Positions 26,625-34,020 of a stretch of 64,000 nucleotides of DNA are shown here, piece by piece. The notes beneath the pieces were generated by a model. The model saw nothing but the letters and a program-made list of their open reading frames with translations. It did no database searches and was not told the DNA's origin. Positions within the stretch are counted from its first letter, which is position 1; each line of letters starts with the position of its first letter. The DNA is from Litorivita sp050633545. GTDB taxonomy: Bacteria > Pseudomonadota > Alphaproteobacteria > Rhodobacterales > Rhodobacteraceae. The stretch lies in contig JBOEGS010000002.1 of NCBI GenBank assembly GCA_050633545.1, positions 434,001 through 498,000 of the forward strand, in the 5' to 3' direction. The translations under genes and the position numbers were made by a program.

Positions 26625-27527
26625 CTACCGCTCGGGCGCCTGCCATAGCGCGCCGTATTTGGCGTATATCGCGGCGATACGTCCGTCGTCAAGCGCGGCA
26701 AAAATCGCGTCGTCCACCGCATATCCCAAGGCGCGGTAGCGAAAATTCACCGCCGTGCCCAACGTCCATTTGCCCACAGAAAACCCTGGCAAGGGCGGCT
26801 GATGGACCTTGATGCCCGAGGCCGCACCCGCCTCGAGTTGCGTGCGCGGCCCCATCACGGCTTTGACCTCTCCAGCGGCCAAGGCTTCCATCGCATCTTG
26901 GGTCGCCGGATAGCGGCGCATGTTGCCCGAAAGCTGCCCGCCGGGAAAAGCGGTGAGATAGAAATCCGAGATCGAGTCGTTTTCGACGCCGACAGTATCA
27001 AAGCGGAAATAGGCCGGAACAGGCGCTTCGCCATCGGGATAGGCCGCCTCGGAATAGGCAATCGCAATGCCTTCGGTCGCATATTGTCCGGTAAATACCA
27101 CCTGTTCGACGCGGCAGGCAAAGCTGCTGTCATAGGGGATATGCATCATGACATTGGCGACGCGCCCGCCGGTGACCGGCCCCTTCCATACCCAATTGCG
27201 CAGGTCGGCCTCAAGGTTTTCGCCCGCTGCAACCAGCCGGAATTTCGGCTCGACCCCCAAGGCATCGGCGATCAAGGCGCCGATCTCGACGTCGATCCCC
27301 ACGGGCTTGCCGCCCTCCAGATAGGAATAGGGCGGGAAATCTTCGAACAATGCGATGTCGATCCAGCCGCGTTCGGTGATCTGATCGAGGTCTTGCCCAA
27401 CGATATCGCGGCTGGCGTTTTGCGGTTTGGGCTGCGGGACGTAATCCTCACAACGCGCAAAAGCCTGCCCCGAAAGGCAGGCCAAGGCGACAAGCCCGAA
27501 GGCGGTGTTGCGCAAGACATCTCGCAT
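26625..27527 (-). CDS. Quinoprotein dehydrogenase-associated substrate-binding protein (XoxJ/PedG-like)
   Basis: A 300-residue periplasmic binding protein of the SBP_bac_3 fold, with signal peptide MRDVLRNTAFGLVALACLSGQAFA. Characteristic segments are RGWIDIALFEDFPPYSYLEGGKPVGIDVEIGALIADALGV and GGRVANVMMHIPYDSSFACRVEQV. Relatives (MoxJ, XoxJ, PedG) accompany PQQ methanol and alcohol dehydrogenases and are thought to help enzyme assembly or cofactor supply rather than amino-acid uptake. It starts one base after the stop of the cytochrome gene. Confidence 0.85.
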   Translation of the reverse strand: MRDVLRNTAFGLVALACLSGQAFARCEDYVPQPKPQNASRDIVGQDLDQITERGWIDIALFEDFPPYSYLEGGKPVGIDVEIGALIADALGVEPKFRLVAAGENLEADLRNWVWKGPVTGGRVANVMMHIPYDSSFACRVEQVVFTGQYATEGIAIAYSEAAYPDGEAPVPAYFRFDTVGVENDSISDFYLTAFPGGQLSGNMRRYPATQDAMEALAAGEVKAVMGPRTQLEAGAASGIKVHQPPLPGFSVGKWTLGTAVNFRYRALGYAVDDAIFAALDDGRIAAIYAKYGALWQAPER

Positions 27528-27528
27528 G

Positions 27529-28215
27529 TTAATGCGCGACCGACAGCCCGATCGTCAGGGTTTCGGCGGCTTGTTTCATCGCCCCCTCCGATCCATCCAA
27601 TTGCTTGGCGGCGCGAAAGGCGATGGAATCGGCCACGGGCGCACCCGAGAGCGTTTCGATCTTGCCCGCGATCTCTTCAAGGCGCGGTTTGACCGCTGCG
27701 ACATCGGCGCTGCCATCGGCGAGGCTGTCGCGCAGGGCGTGCAGCTCGTCCGCGTATTCGTCGAGCATGTCCTGATCTGGGCGGGTTTCGATATAGGTGC
27801 GGATCGCCCAACCGGCTTTTTGCCCCAAGACCTCTTCAAAGGCCGGCATTTTGGTGGTGCCGTTTTGGGTGTATCCTCCGCGGAAACGTTCGGCATACCA
27901 CTCGTCGCCGTATTCTTCGGCCTCAAGGTAGCGCAAATCGGGGGCCAGACCGCCCGAAATCACCTCAAGCCCGTGGCAGCGTGCGCAGTTCTGGTTGTAG
28001 CCCGACGCGCCGATTTCGATCGCGGTGGTCCAGACCTCGTCGCCTTGGCTGCGATAGGGGTTTTCGGTCAACCACTCTTCGCCGACATCGGGCAGTGCGT
28101 CGGTGTTCATCGGTTGCGGCGCGACATCGCCATGACCATACACCACACCGGCTCCCGCCAGCGTGCAAAATGCGGCCAAAGCGGCGCGCGCGGGCAGTTT
28201 GCGCAAAGATGTCAT
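27529..28215 (-). CDS. c-type cytochrome, PedF-like, of the PQQ alcohol oxidation system
   Basis: A 228-residue periplasmic monoheme cytochrome. Its signal peptide ends near VVYG, the heme motif CARCH is at 77-81 (GASGYNQNCARCHGLEVISGGLAPDLRYL), and a likely axial Met is in TKMPAFEEVLG. The GYNQNCARCHG context matches cytochrome c550 of quinoprotein ethanol dehydrogenases (ExaB/PedF). It probably takes electrons from the PQQ enzyme encoded 6 kb away. The start follows GGGAGGAAA. A TACGACCAT half-site lies about 100 bp upstream. Confidence 0.87.
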   Translation of the reverse strand: MTSLRKLPARAALAAFCTLAGAGVVYGHGDVAPQPMNTDALPDVGEEWLTENPYRSQGDEVWTTAIEIGASGYNQNCARCHGLEVISGGLAPDLRYLEAEEYGDEWYAERFRGGYTQNGTTKMPAFEEVLGQKAGWAIRTYIETRPDQDMLDEYADELHALRDSLADGSADVAAVKPRLEEIAGKIETLSGAPVADSIAFRAAKQLDGSEGAMKQAAETLTIGLSVAH

Positions 28216-28312
28216 GTGGTTTCCTCCCATATACCTGTTCGACATGTGTCATAAGGCGTCTGGTGAGACTATCGCTATTGGACTTTGGTTTAAATATACG
28301 AAAGGCGAGACG

Positions 28313-28321
28313 ATGGTCGTA
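28313..28321. promoter_or_regulatory. TACGACYA half-site in the cytochrome / binding protein divergent promoter
   Basis: ATGGTCGTA on the plus strand (TACGACCAT on the minus), 52 bp before the start at 28373 and 98 bp before that of the cytochrome gene (28215). It matches the right arm of the palindrome at 46349-46366. Confidence 0.5.
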
Positions 28322-28372
28322 GTGGCCCGGTCTGCGGTGCCGCTCTAGGCTCGTCTTTAAGGGAGGAGTGTC

Positions 28373-29575
28373 ATGAGGCTGCGTTTGCGTAACTGGCTGG
28401 TTTTGCTTGCGGGTCTGGTGCTGATTGGCGCGCCGCGCCAAGCCGTGGCCCAAACGAGCGCGAAAGAGGGGCTGCATCTTGCGGTCACCTATCTTTCCGC
28501 ACGCCCCGCGCCGCCGCCGACCCTGTCTAACCTTGATCCCGTGCCCGAGGATCTGGGCCGTGCGGGGGCCGAATTGGCGCGCGCCGACAATGCCACCACG
28601 GGGCGGTTCCTGAACCATCACTATGCGCTGGAAACAGTCACTGTTTCCCCTGAAAATGGCGTCGAGGCGGCGCGGTCTGCCTTGGCGATATCGCCCTATC
28701 TGATCATCGATGCCGCGCCGGATTTGTTGCTCCAGATTGCGGATCTGCCCGAGGCCAAGGGCGCGATGCTGTTCAACGTGGGCGCGCCCGATCCCGCGCT
28801 GCGCAGCGCGCAATGCCGCTCGAATGTGCTGCATACCGCAGCCTCATATGCGATGCGCGCTGATGCGCTTTCGCAGTTTTTGGTCTCTAAGCGTTGGGGT
28901 AAAACCGCGCTCATCGCTGGCCCCGCCCCGCAAGACCAAGCCTTCGCTGCTGCCATCGAGGCCAGCTTGGCCAAATTCGGCCTTCGGGCGGGCAAGCGTG
29001 CGGATTGGAGCGCCGATGCCGATATGCGCCGCACCGCCTCGCAAGAGGTGCCGCTTTTCACCCAAGCTTTGGGCGATCATGACGTGTTGATCGTCGCGGA
29101 CGAGGCCAATGATTTTGCCCGCTATGTCGTCTATAACACATGGCTGGCGCGGCCTGTTGCCGGATCGGTCGGCCTGCGCCCCGCTGCATGGGGCCGCGTG
29201 GTCGAACAATGGGGCGCGGCGCAACTGCAATCGCGGTTCCGCGATCTGGCGGAGCGCGATATGCAGCCGCGCGATTACGCCGCTTGGGCCGCAATGCGTA
29301 GCCTTGGCGAGGCGATGACGCGCATGAGTTCCGCCCAAATAGAGACGCTTCGCGCCTATATTCTGTCCGATACATTCGAGTTGGCGGGCTTCAAGGGGCG
29401 GCCCCTGTCTTACCGCGCATGGAACGGGCAATTGCGCCAACCGATCCCGCTTTTGCATGACGACGCGGTCGTCGCCAATGCGCCGCTTGACGGGTTCTTG
29501 CATCAAAATAACGAGCTGGACAGCCTCGGGCTGGACCGCCCCGAAAGCGCCTGCACTGCTTTTGAAGGAGAGTGA
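28373..29575 (+). CDS. ABC transporter substrate-binding protein of the PQQ alcohol dehydrogenase system (PedA-like)
   Basis: A 400-residue exported protein with signal peptide MRLRLRNWLVLLAGLVLIGAPRQAVA. It has a type I periplasmic binding fold of the branched-chain amino-acid type. Segments such as LHLAVTYLSARPAPPPTLSNLDPVPEDLGRAGAELARADNATTGRFL are typical of the PQQ-associated family found beside ABC genes in ped/exa clusters. The true ligand is not known. GGGAGGAG precedes the ATG; the gene starts a plus-strand operon running to 33178. Confidence 0.87.
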   Translation: MRLRLRNWLVLLAGLVLIGAPRQAVAQTSAKEGLHLAVTYLSARPAPPPTLSNLDPVPEDLGRAGAELARADNATTGRFLNHHYALETVTVSPENGVEAARSALAISPYLIIDAAPDLLLQIADLPEAKGAMLFNVGAPDPALRSAQCRSNVLHTAASYAMRADALSQFLVSKRWGKTALIAGPAPQDQAFAAAIEASLAKFGLRAGKRADWSADADMRRTASQEVPLFTQALGDHDVLIVADEANDFARYVVYNTWLARPVAGSVGLRPAAWGRVVEQWGAAQLQSRFRDLAERDMQPRDYAAWAAMRSLGEAMTRMSSAQIETLRAYILSDTFELAGFKGRPLSYRAWNGQLRQPIPLLHDDAVVANAPLDGFLHQNNELDSLGLDRPESACTAFEGE

Positions 29576-29576
29576 T

Positions 29577-30533
29577 ATGTATCTACGATCTGCCGTGATC
29601 GCCTGTCTTTTCGCCGCGCCCCTGAGCGCCGAAGAAATTTGGGTGACCAATGAAAAGGACGACACGGTCAGCGTGATTGATGTCGCCAGTTTGGAGGTCA
29701 TCCGCACGATTGCGACCGGCGAGCGCCCGCGCGGCATCACCTTCAGCCATGATTACAGCCGCGTTTATATCTGTGCCTCCGACAGCGACACGGTGCAGGT
29801 GATGGACCCGAACACCGGCGAGATATTGCACGATCTGCCGTCGGGCGAAGACCCCGAACAATTCGTCCTGCACCCCGATGACCGGCATCTTTATATCGCC
29901 AATGAAGATGACGCGATCACCACGGTGGTGGATGTGGTCGAGCGCCGCGTTGTCGCGCAAATCGACGTCGGGATCGAACCCGAAGGCATGGCCGTCTCGC
30001 CCGATGGCAAAATCGCGATCACCACCTCCGAAACCACCAATATGGCCCATTGGATCGACACGGAAACTCAAAGCCTCTTTGCAAACACTTTGGTCGATTC
30101 CCGCCCGCGCCATGCCGAGTTCACCAAAGAGGGGACCGAGCTTTGGGTCAGCGCCGAAATCGGCGGCACCGTGAGCGTGTTTTCAGTCTCTGATCAGGCG
30201 GAACTTGCCAAAATGCACTTTGCGATCACCGGAATTCACGAGGACCGGATCCAGCCCGTGGGCTTTGAATTTACCGAAGACGAAAAGACCGCTTTCGTCG
30301 CCCTTGGCCCCGCGAACCATCTGGCCGTTGTGAATGCCCAAACCTATGAGGTGGAGGACTATATCCTCGTTGGGCGGCGGGTTTGGCATATGGCATTCAA
30401 CAGCGAAAAGAGCCTGTTGTTCACCACCAATGGCGTGTCCGGTGATGTGACAGTCGTGGATGTGGCCAAGCGCAAGGCGATCAAAACCATCAAAGTCGGC
30501 CGCTTCCCTTGGGGCGCGGCGCTGCGTCCTTGA
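29577..30533 (+). CDS. PQQ-associated YVTN beta-propeller protein
   Basis: A 318-residue secreted protein with signal MYLRSAVIACLFAAPLSA. Repeats of the type IWVTNEKDDTVSVIDVASLEVIRTIATGERPRGITFS recur about every 42 residues, giving a seven-bladed propeller. The family is restricted to PQQ-dependent catabolism clusters; role unproven. The ATG at 29577 follows the stop of the previous gene by one base with AAGGAG upstream. The longer frame from 29457 overlaps that gene and is rejected. Confidence 0.88.
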   Translation: MYLRSAVIACLFAAPLSAEEIWVTNEKDDTVSVIDVASLEVIRTIATGERPRGITFSHDYSRVYICASDSDTVQVMDPNTGEILHDLPSGEDPEQFVLHPDDRHLYIANEDDAITTVVDVVERRVVAQIDVGIEPEGMAVSPDGKIAITTSETTNMAHWIDTETQSLFANTLVDSRPRHAEFTKEGTELWVSAEIGGTVSVFSVSDQAELAKMHFAITGIHEDRIQPVGFEFTEDEKTAFVALGPANHLAVVNAQTYEVEDYILVGRRVWHMAFNSEKSLLFTTNGVSGDVTVVDVAKRKAIKTIKVGRFPWGAALRP

Positions 30534-30549
30534 AGATTGGAGAAAGAAT

Positions 30550-31002
30550 ATGAAGAAGACTGTGAAAATAGCCGCATTGAGCGCGATCCTGCTGGCCGCC
30601 TCCGCGCCGACTTGGGCGGATGAAGACGCGCCGCAATTCGGATTGGCCGGCCTTTTGTCCAACAAGAACAAACACGACCTGCCCGAGGTGATCCTGTCGG
30701 CGGGCATGCCGCTGAGTGATGCGCCGTGGCGGCTCAAATCCGGCGCCTATTACGAGGTCGAAATCACATCGGACGGCAGTCAGGAGCTGGCGCTCAAGGG
30801 GGCCGATTTCTTCCGCGCGATCTGGATCGACGAGATCGTGATCGAAGGGTTGGAAATTCGTCCTTTGGGCCTTGATAGTGTCGAATTTGACGAGGCTGGC
30901 ACGATGGAAATCGGCTTTATTGCGCTCAAGCCCGGATCGTATAACCTGCATGTGCCTGGCACCACGGGCGAGACGCAGCGTTTGGAGATCACGATTGAAT
31001 AA
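30550..31002 (+). CDS. Hypothetical periplasmic beta-sandwich protein in the PQQ operon
   Basis: A 150-residue protein with signal peptide (MKKTVKIAALSAILLAASAPTWA). The C-terminal half (SGAYYEVEITSDGSQELALKG ... GSYNLHVPGTTGETQRLEITIE) looks like a cupredoxin-type beta-sandwich. It has no Cys and no copper-ligand His/Met pattern, so metal binding is unlikely. It lies between the propeller and the ABC ATPase. No function known. Confidence 0.75.
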   Translation: MKKTVKIAALSAILLAASAPTWADEDAPQFGLAGLLSNKNKHDLPEVILSAGMPLSDAPWRLKSGAYYEVEITSDGSQELALKGADFFRAIWIDEIVIEGLEIRPLGLDSVEFDEAGTMEIGFIALKPGSYNLHVPGTTGETQRLEITIE

Positions 31003-31035
31003 CCCCGCCGACAGACGCAGCGCAGCGGTCCGGCC

Positions 31036-31770
31036 GTGAGCGGGATTCGCGCGCAAAACCTGAGCTTTTTCTACGGTCCGAAACAGGCGCTAGATGACGT
31101 GTCTTTCGAGGTGGCCGAGGGTCGGTTTTGCGCCTTGCTCGGGCCGAATGGTGCGGGTAAATCGACGCTGTTCTCTCTTCTTACACGGCTTTTTACGCCG
31201 CCGCAGGGGCGCATCGAAATCGCGGGCGCCGATATGGCCGCCCATCCGCGCGCGGCATTGGCGCAAATGGGCGTGGTGTTTCAACAAACCACGCTGGATC
31301 TGGACCTGTCGGTGCGGCGCAACCTGTCGTATTTTGCCGCGCTACAGGGGATTGGCGGTAAGGAGGCGGCGCGCCGGATTGACGGCGCTCTTGATCAATT
31401 GGGGATGCGCGAACGCGCCCATGAAAAGGCGCGCAGCCTCAATGGCGGACATCGCCGCCGCGCCGAAATCGCCCGCGCCTTGATCCACCGGCCCAAGGTA
31501 TTGCTTTTGGACGAGCCGACCGTGGGCCTTGATGTGGCCGCGCGTCACGGGATTGTCTCGCATGTGCACGCTTTGGCCGAGGCGGGGCTTTGCGTGCTTT
31601 GGGCGACGCATCTGACCGATGAAATCCAAGACGCGGATCAGCTTATCATGCTGCATCAGGGTCGCATTTTGCAAAACGGCCGCGCGACAGATATCGCCGC
31701 TGACCACCCTTTGACCGAGGTGTTTTTGCAGCACACGGGGCAACTCGCCGATGCGGGGGTGGCGCTGTGA
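31036..31770 (+). CDS. ABC transporter ATP-binding protein of the PQQ alcohol dehydrogenase system
   Basis: A 244-residue ATPase with Walker A LLGPNGAGKSTLFSLL, Q-loop GVVFQQTT, Walker B VLLLDEPTVGLD and H-loop ATHLTDEI. The signature loop reads LNGGHRRR instead of LSGGQ, a variant I associate with the PQQ-linked family. It starts at GTG (31036) and overlaps the permease start (GTGA). With the permease it forms an exporter-type ABC-2 system; efflux of aldehyde or a lipidic product has been guessed but not shown. Confidence 0.87.
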   Translation: MSGIRAQNLSFFYGPKQALDDVSFEVAEGRFCALLGPNGAGKSTLFSLLTRLFTPPQGRIEIAGADMAAHPRAALAQMGVVFQQTTLDLDLSVRRNLSYFAALQGIGGKEAARRIDGALDQLGMRERAHEKARSLNGGHRRRAEIARALIHRPKVLLLDEPTVGLDVAARHGIVSHVHALAEAGLCVLWATHLTDEIQDADQLIMLHQGRILQNGRATDIAADHPLTEVFLQHTGQLADAGVAL

Positions 31771-32558
31771 GCGGGGCGTTTTTGGTCCTGCGCGCCATCG
31801 TTGCGCGCGAGGCGTTGCGCTTTGTCCGTCAGCGCGAGCGTTTTCTCGCCGCCTTGGTGCGCCCGATGGTGTGGCTTTTGGTCTTTGCGGCGGGGTTTCG
31901 CGCCGCGCTGGGCATGTCGATCATCCCGCCCTACCAAACCTATATCACCTATGAGACCTATATCATTCCGGGTCTGTGCGGGATGATCCTTCTGTTCAAC
32001 GGCATGCAAAGCTCGCTCAGCCTTGTCTATGACCGCGAGATGGGGTCGATGCGGTTGCTTTTGACCTCGCCGATGCCGCGCTGGTGGCTCTTGGTGTGCA
32101 AACTGATCGGCTCGACGGCAATCTCGATCCTGCAGGTCTATAGCTTCCTTGCGGTCGCGGCCCTTTTCGGGATCACCATGCCGCCGCTTGGCTATGTGAC
32201 GGTGCTTCCCGCGCTGCTGCTGGGCGGTTTGATGCTTGGCGGTTTGGGGCTGGCCTTGTCGAGCTTTATCCAGCAACTCGAAAACTTCGCGGGGGTGATG
32301 AACTTTGTCATCTTCCCGATGTTCTTTTTGTCCTCCGCTCTCTATCCGCTATGGAAAATGGCCGAAAGCTCTCGGCTTTTGCACGATATATGCGCCCTCA
32401 ATCCTTTTACCCACGCGGTCGAAATGATCCGCTTCGCGCTTTATGCCGAGGTGAATATTCTGGCGATTATTGTGACTATCGCGGCGGCCTTGGCGTTTTT
32501 GGCGCTGGCGCTGTGGGGCTATGATCCGGCGCGCGGCATGATACGGCGTAAGGGTTGA
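31767..32558 (+). CDS. ABC-2 type permease of the PQQ alcohol dehydrogenase system
   Basis: A 263-residue inner-membrane protein with about six helices and the ABC-2 permease pattern. Segments include YETYIIPGLCGMILLFNGMQSSLSLVYDREMGSMRLLLTSPMPRWWLL and NFVIFPMFFLSSALYPLWKMAE. It starts with GTG overlapping the ATPase stop. It pairs with that ATPase and the upstream binding protein. Confidence 0.87.
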   Translation: MSGAFLVLRAIVAREALRFVRQRERFLAALVRPMVWLLVFAAGFRAALGMSIIPPYQTYITYETYIIPGLCGMILLFNGMQSSLSLVYDREMGSMRLLLTSPMPRWWLLVCKLIGSTAISILQVYSFLAVAALFGITMPPLGYVTVLPALLLGGLMLGGLGLALSSFIQQLENFAGVMNFVIFPMFFLSSALYPLWKMAESSRLLHDICALNPFTHAVEMIRFALYAEVNILAIIVTIAAALAFLALALWGYDPARGMIRRKG

Positions 32559-32632
32559 CCTAACTTGCGACCATAGGGGCGATGACGCGTTCCCCTTGTT
32601 TTGTTAGGATTTGGCGCAGGAGGACCCACCCC

Positions 32633-33178
32633 ATGTTGATACGATTGACCCTTTTGACCGCCTTGATGGCCGCGCCCGCCTTGGCGCAAAGCGATGACGA
32701 TCTGGGCGGCGGAAGTTTGAACCCCGAAGAAATGACCCTCAACCGCGTGATGAAGAATGTGCGCGGCGGGCAAACCGATATGGTCACCTGTGCCACCGGA
32801 TATTTGATGGTGAAAAAGGGCGATCACGAGGATGCGCGCGAATTGTTCAACCAATGCGCCGAGGCCGGATATACTGGCGCGATGACATGGCTCAGCCAGA
32901 TGGACGACAACGGGCTTGGCGGCGATGAGAACCCCGATGCTGCCGCCGAATGGAGCCGCCGCGCGGCCGAGGCGGGTGATCCGGTGGGCAAATTCAATTA
33001 CGGCCTGTCGCTGATGCGCGGGCGCGGCGTGGCGCAGGACGTGGATGCAGGCCGCGCCATGGTCGATGCGGCGGCGGCGCAAGGATTGGCGATCGCGCAG
33101 CGGATGCAGCGCGCCGATTACGACCTCGACGAGGTCACGCCGGATGCGGACAACTGGAAATATGGCCCGATGTTCTAG
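32633..33178 (+). CDS. SEL1-repeat (TPR-like) secreted protein
   Basis: A 181-residue protein with signal peptide MLIRLTLLTALMAAPALA. SEL1-type helical repeats include DAAAEWSRRAAEAGDPVGKFNYGLSLMRGRGVAQDVDAGRAMVDAAAAQGLAIAQ. Such repeats mediate protein contacts. It closes the PQQ operon, ahead of a strong terminator. I start it at 32633, after GCAGGAGGAC. Confidence 0.82.
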   Translation: MLIRLTLLTALMAAPALAQSDDDLGGGSLNPEEMTLNRVMKNVRGGQTDMVTCATGYLMVKKGDHEDARELFNQCAEAGYTGAMTWLSQMDDNGLGGDENPDAAAEWSRRAAEAGDPVGKFNYGLSLMRGRGVAQDVDAGRAMVDAAAAQGLAIAQRMQRADYDLDEVTPDADNWKYGPMF

Positions 33179-33205
33179 CGCTCCCTTGCAAGCGTGAACG
33201 CAATG

Positions 33206-33236
33206 CCCCCGCCGGTTTGACCGCGCGGGGGTTTTT
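33206..33236 (+). terminator. Rho-independent terminator ending the PQQ ABC operon
   Basis: CCCCCGC (33206-33212) pairs with GCGGGGG (33225-33231), and CGG/CCG extends the stem inside around the loop TTTGA, with one bulged C. TTTTTG follows. Confidence 0.88.
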
Positions 33237-33255
33237 GTGCCAGCCCTTGCGCGCC

Positions 33256-33263
33256 TACGACCA
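33256..33263 (+). promoter_or_regulatory. TACGACCA half-site upstream of the cytochrome c gene
   Basis: TACGACCA lies 87 bp before the cytochrome ATG at 33350 and 17 bp left of the FNR box. It matches one arm of the 46349-46366 palindrome. Confidence 0.4.
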
Positions 33264-33279
33264 AAGGAGGGGGCAGCGG

Positions 33280-33293
33280 TTGATATCGATCAA
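33280..33293. promoter_or_regulatory. FNR/FnrL box upstream of the cytochrome c gene
   Basis: TTGAT-ATCG-ATCAA is a perfect FNR consensus (TTGAT-N4-ATCAA), centred 63 bp before the start codon at 33350. In Rhodobacteraceae FnrL uses this site for low-oxygen activation or repression. Confidence 0.75.
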
Positions 33294-33349
33294 ATTGGCG
33301 CGGCGCCGCGAGGCGTAGCATGGGGCCAACCCAATCAGGAGATCACGCC

Positions 33350-33793
33350 ATGACCCGTTTGTTTCACGCAGCCAGCCTCGCCGCCCTTCTTGCCCCCGCA
33401 TTCGGCGCGCCGCTTTTGGCCGAAAGCGCCAACCTCTACGATGAGGTAAAAGTGACCGCAGGCAAGACGCTTTTTGACGGTGAATGCCATCGCTGCCATG
33501 CGGATAAGTCCTCCGATGCGTCTTATGGCCCGCCGCTGGAAAACATCATCGGGCGCGGCGCGGGCACGGTTGAGGATTATGATTATTCCACCGCTCTGGC
33601 GGCTTCCGGCATCGTTTGGACCGAAGCGGCGCTGCGTGCATGGATGGAGGATAACACAGGCTTTATGCCCGGCACGAAAATGCGCCACGTGGGAATCACC
33701 GACCGCACGGTGCAGGATTTCATCCTCGCTTACCTGCGCTCGATCACAACCCGCGACGGCGCGGCACTGACCGAAAAACTGAACGGAAAATAG
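33350..33793 (+). CDS. Periplasmic monoheme cytochrome c (candidate electron acceptor of the PQQ enzyme)
   Basis: A 147-residue class I cytochrome c. The signal peptide ends near LLAES, the heme motif CHRCH is at 46-50 (LFDGECHRCHADKSSDASYGPPL), and the axial Met is probably in GFMPGTKMRHVG. It sits directly upstream of the PQQ dehydrogenase, the place where XoxG/MoxG-type acceptors are found. It carries an FNR box and a TACGACCA half-site upstream. CAGGAG sets the ATG at 33350. Confidence 0.85.
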   Translation: MTRLFHAASLAALLAPAFGAPLLAESANLYDEVKVTAGKTLFDGECHRCHADKSSDASYGPPLENIIGRGAGTVEDYDYSTALAASGIVWTEAALRAWMEDNTGFMPGTKMRHVGITDRTVQDFILAYLRSITTRDGAALTEKLNGK

Positions 33794-33822
33794 GCGCTAA
33801 TCCGTTGCGCAAAAAAGGTTTC

Positions 33823-33838
33823 GGGGCGGCTTCGCCCC
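33823..33838. terminator. Small GC hairpin after the cytochrome gene
   Basis: GGGGCG-GCTT-CGCCCC, 30 bp after the stop codon. No T-tract follows on the plus strand, so a factor-independent terminator is uncertain. Confidence 0.35.
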
Positions 33839-33900
33839 CAAACGCATCGCGAATCGTAAGGCAAGCTAACCCAAGGGAAGCCGCATGACGGAATTTGGGA

Positions 33901-33909
33901 TACGACCAT
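33901..33909 (+). promoter_or_regulatory. TACGACCAT half-site upstream of the PQQ dehydrogenase
   Basis: TACGACCAT lies 112 bp before the dehydrogenase ATG. It sits between the arms of an imperfect inverted repeat AAGGGAAGCC (33873-33882) and GGCCTTCCCTT (33930-33940). Confidence 0.5.
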
Positions 33910-34020
33910 TGGCTTATACCTTGCGCCGTGGCCTTCCCTTAGCCTCCTCTCACCGGACGCGCGTGATGCGCGCAATGGAGCCTGCCGAAAAGGTGGGTAG
34001 AACCTAGGGAGGACGACCGA

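Noticed and set aside
33823..33838. GGGGCG-GCTT-CGCCCC as a firm terminator
   Set aside because: No U-tract on the plus strand; kept only as a low-confidence hairpin.
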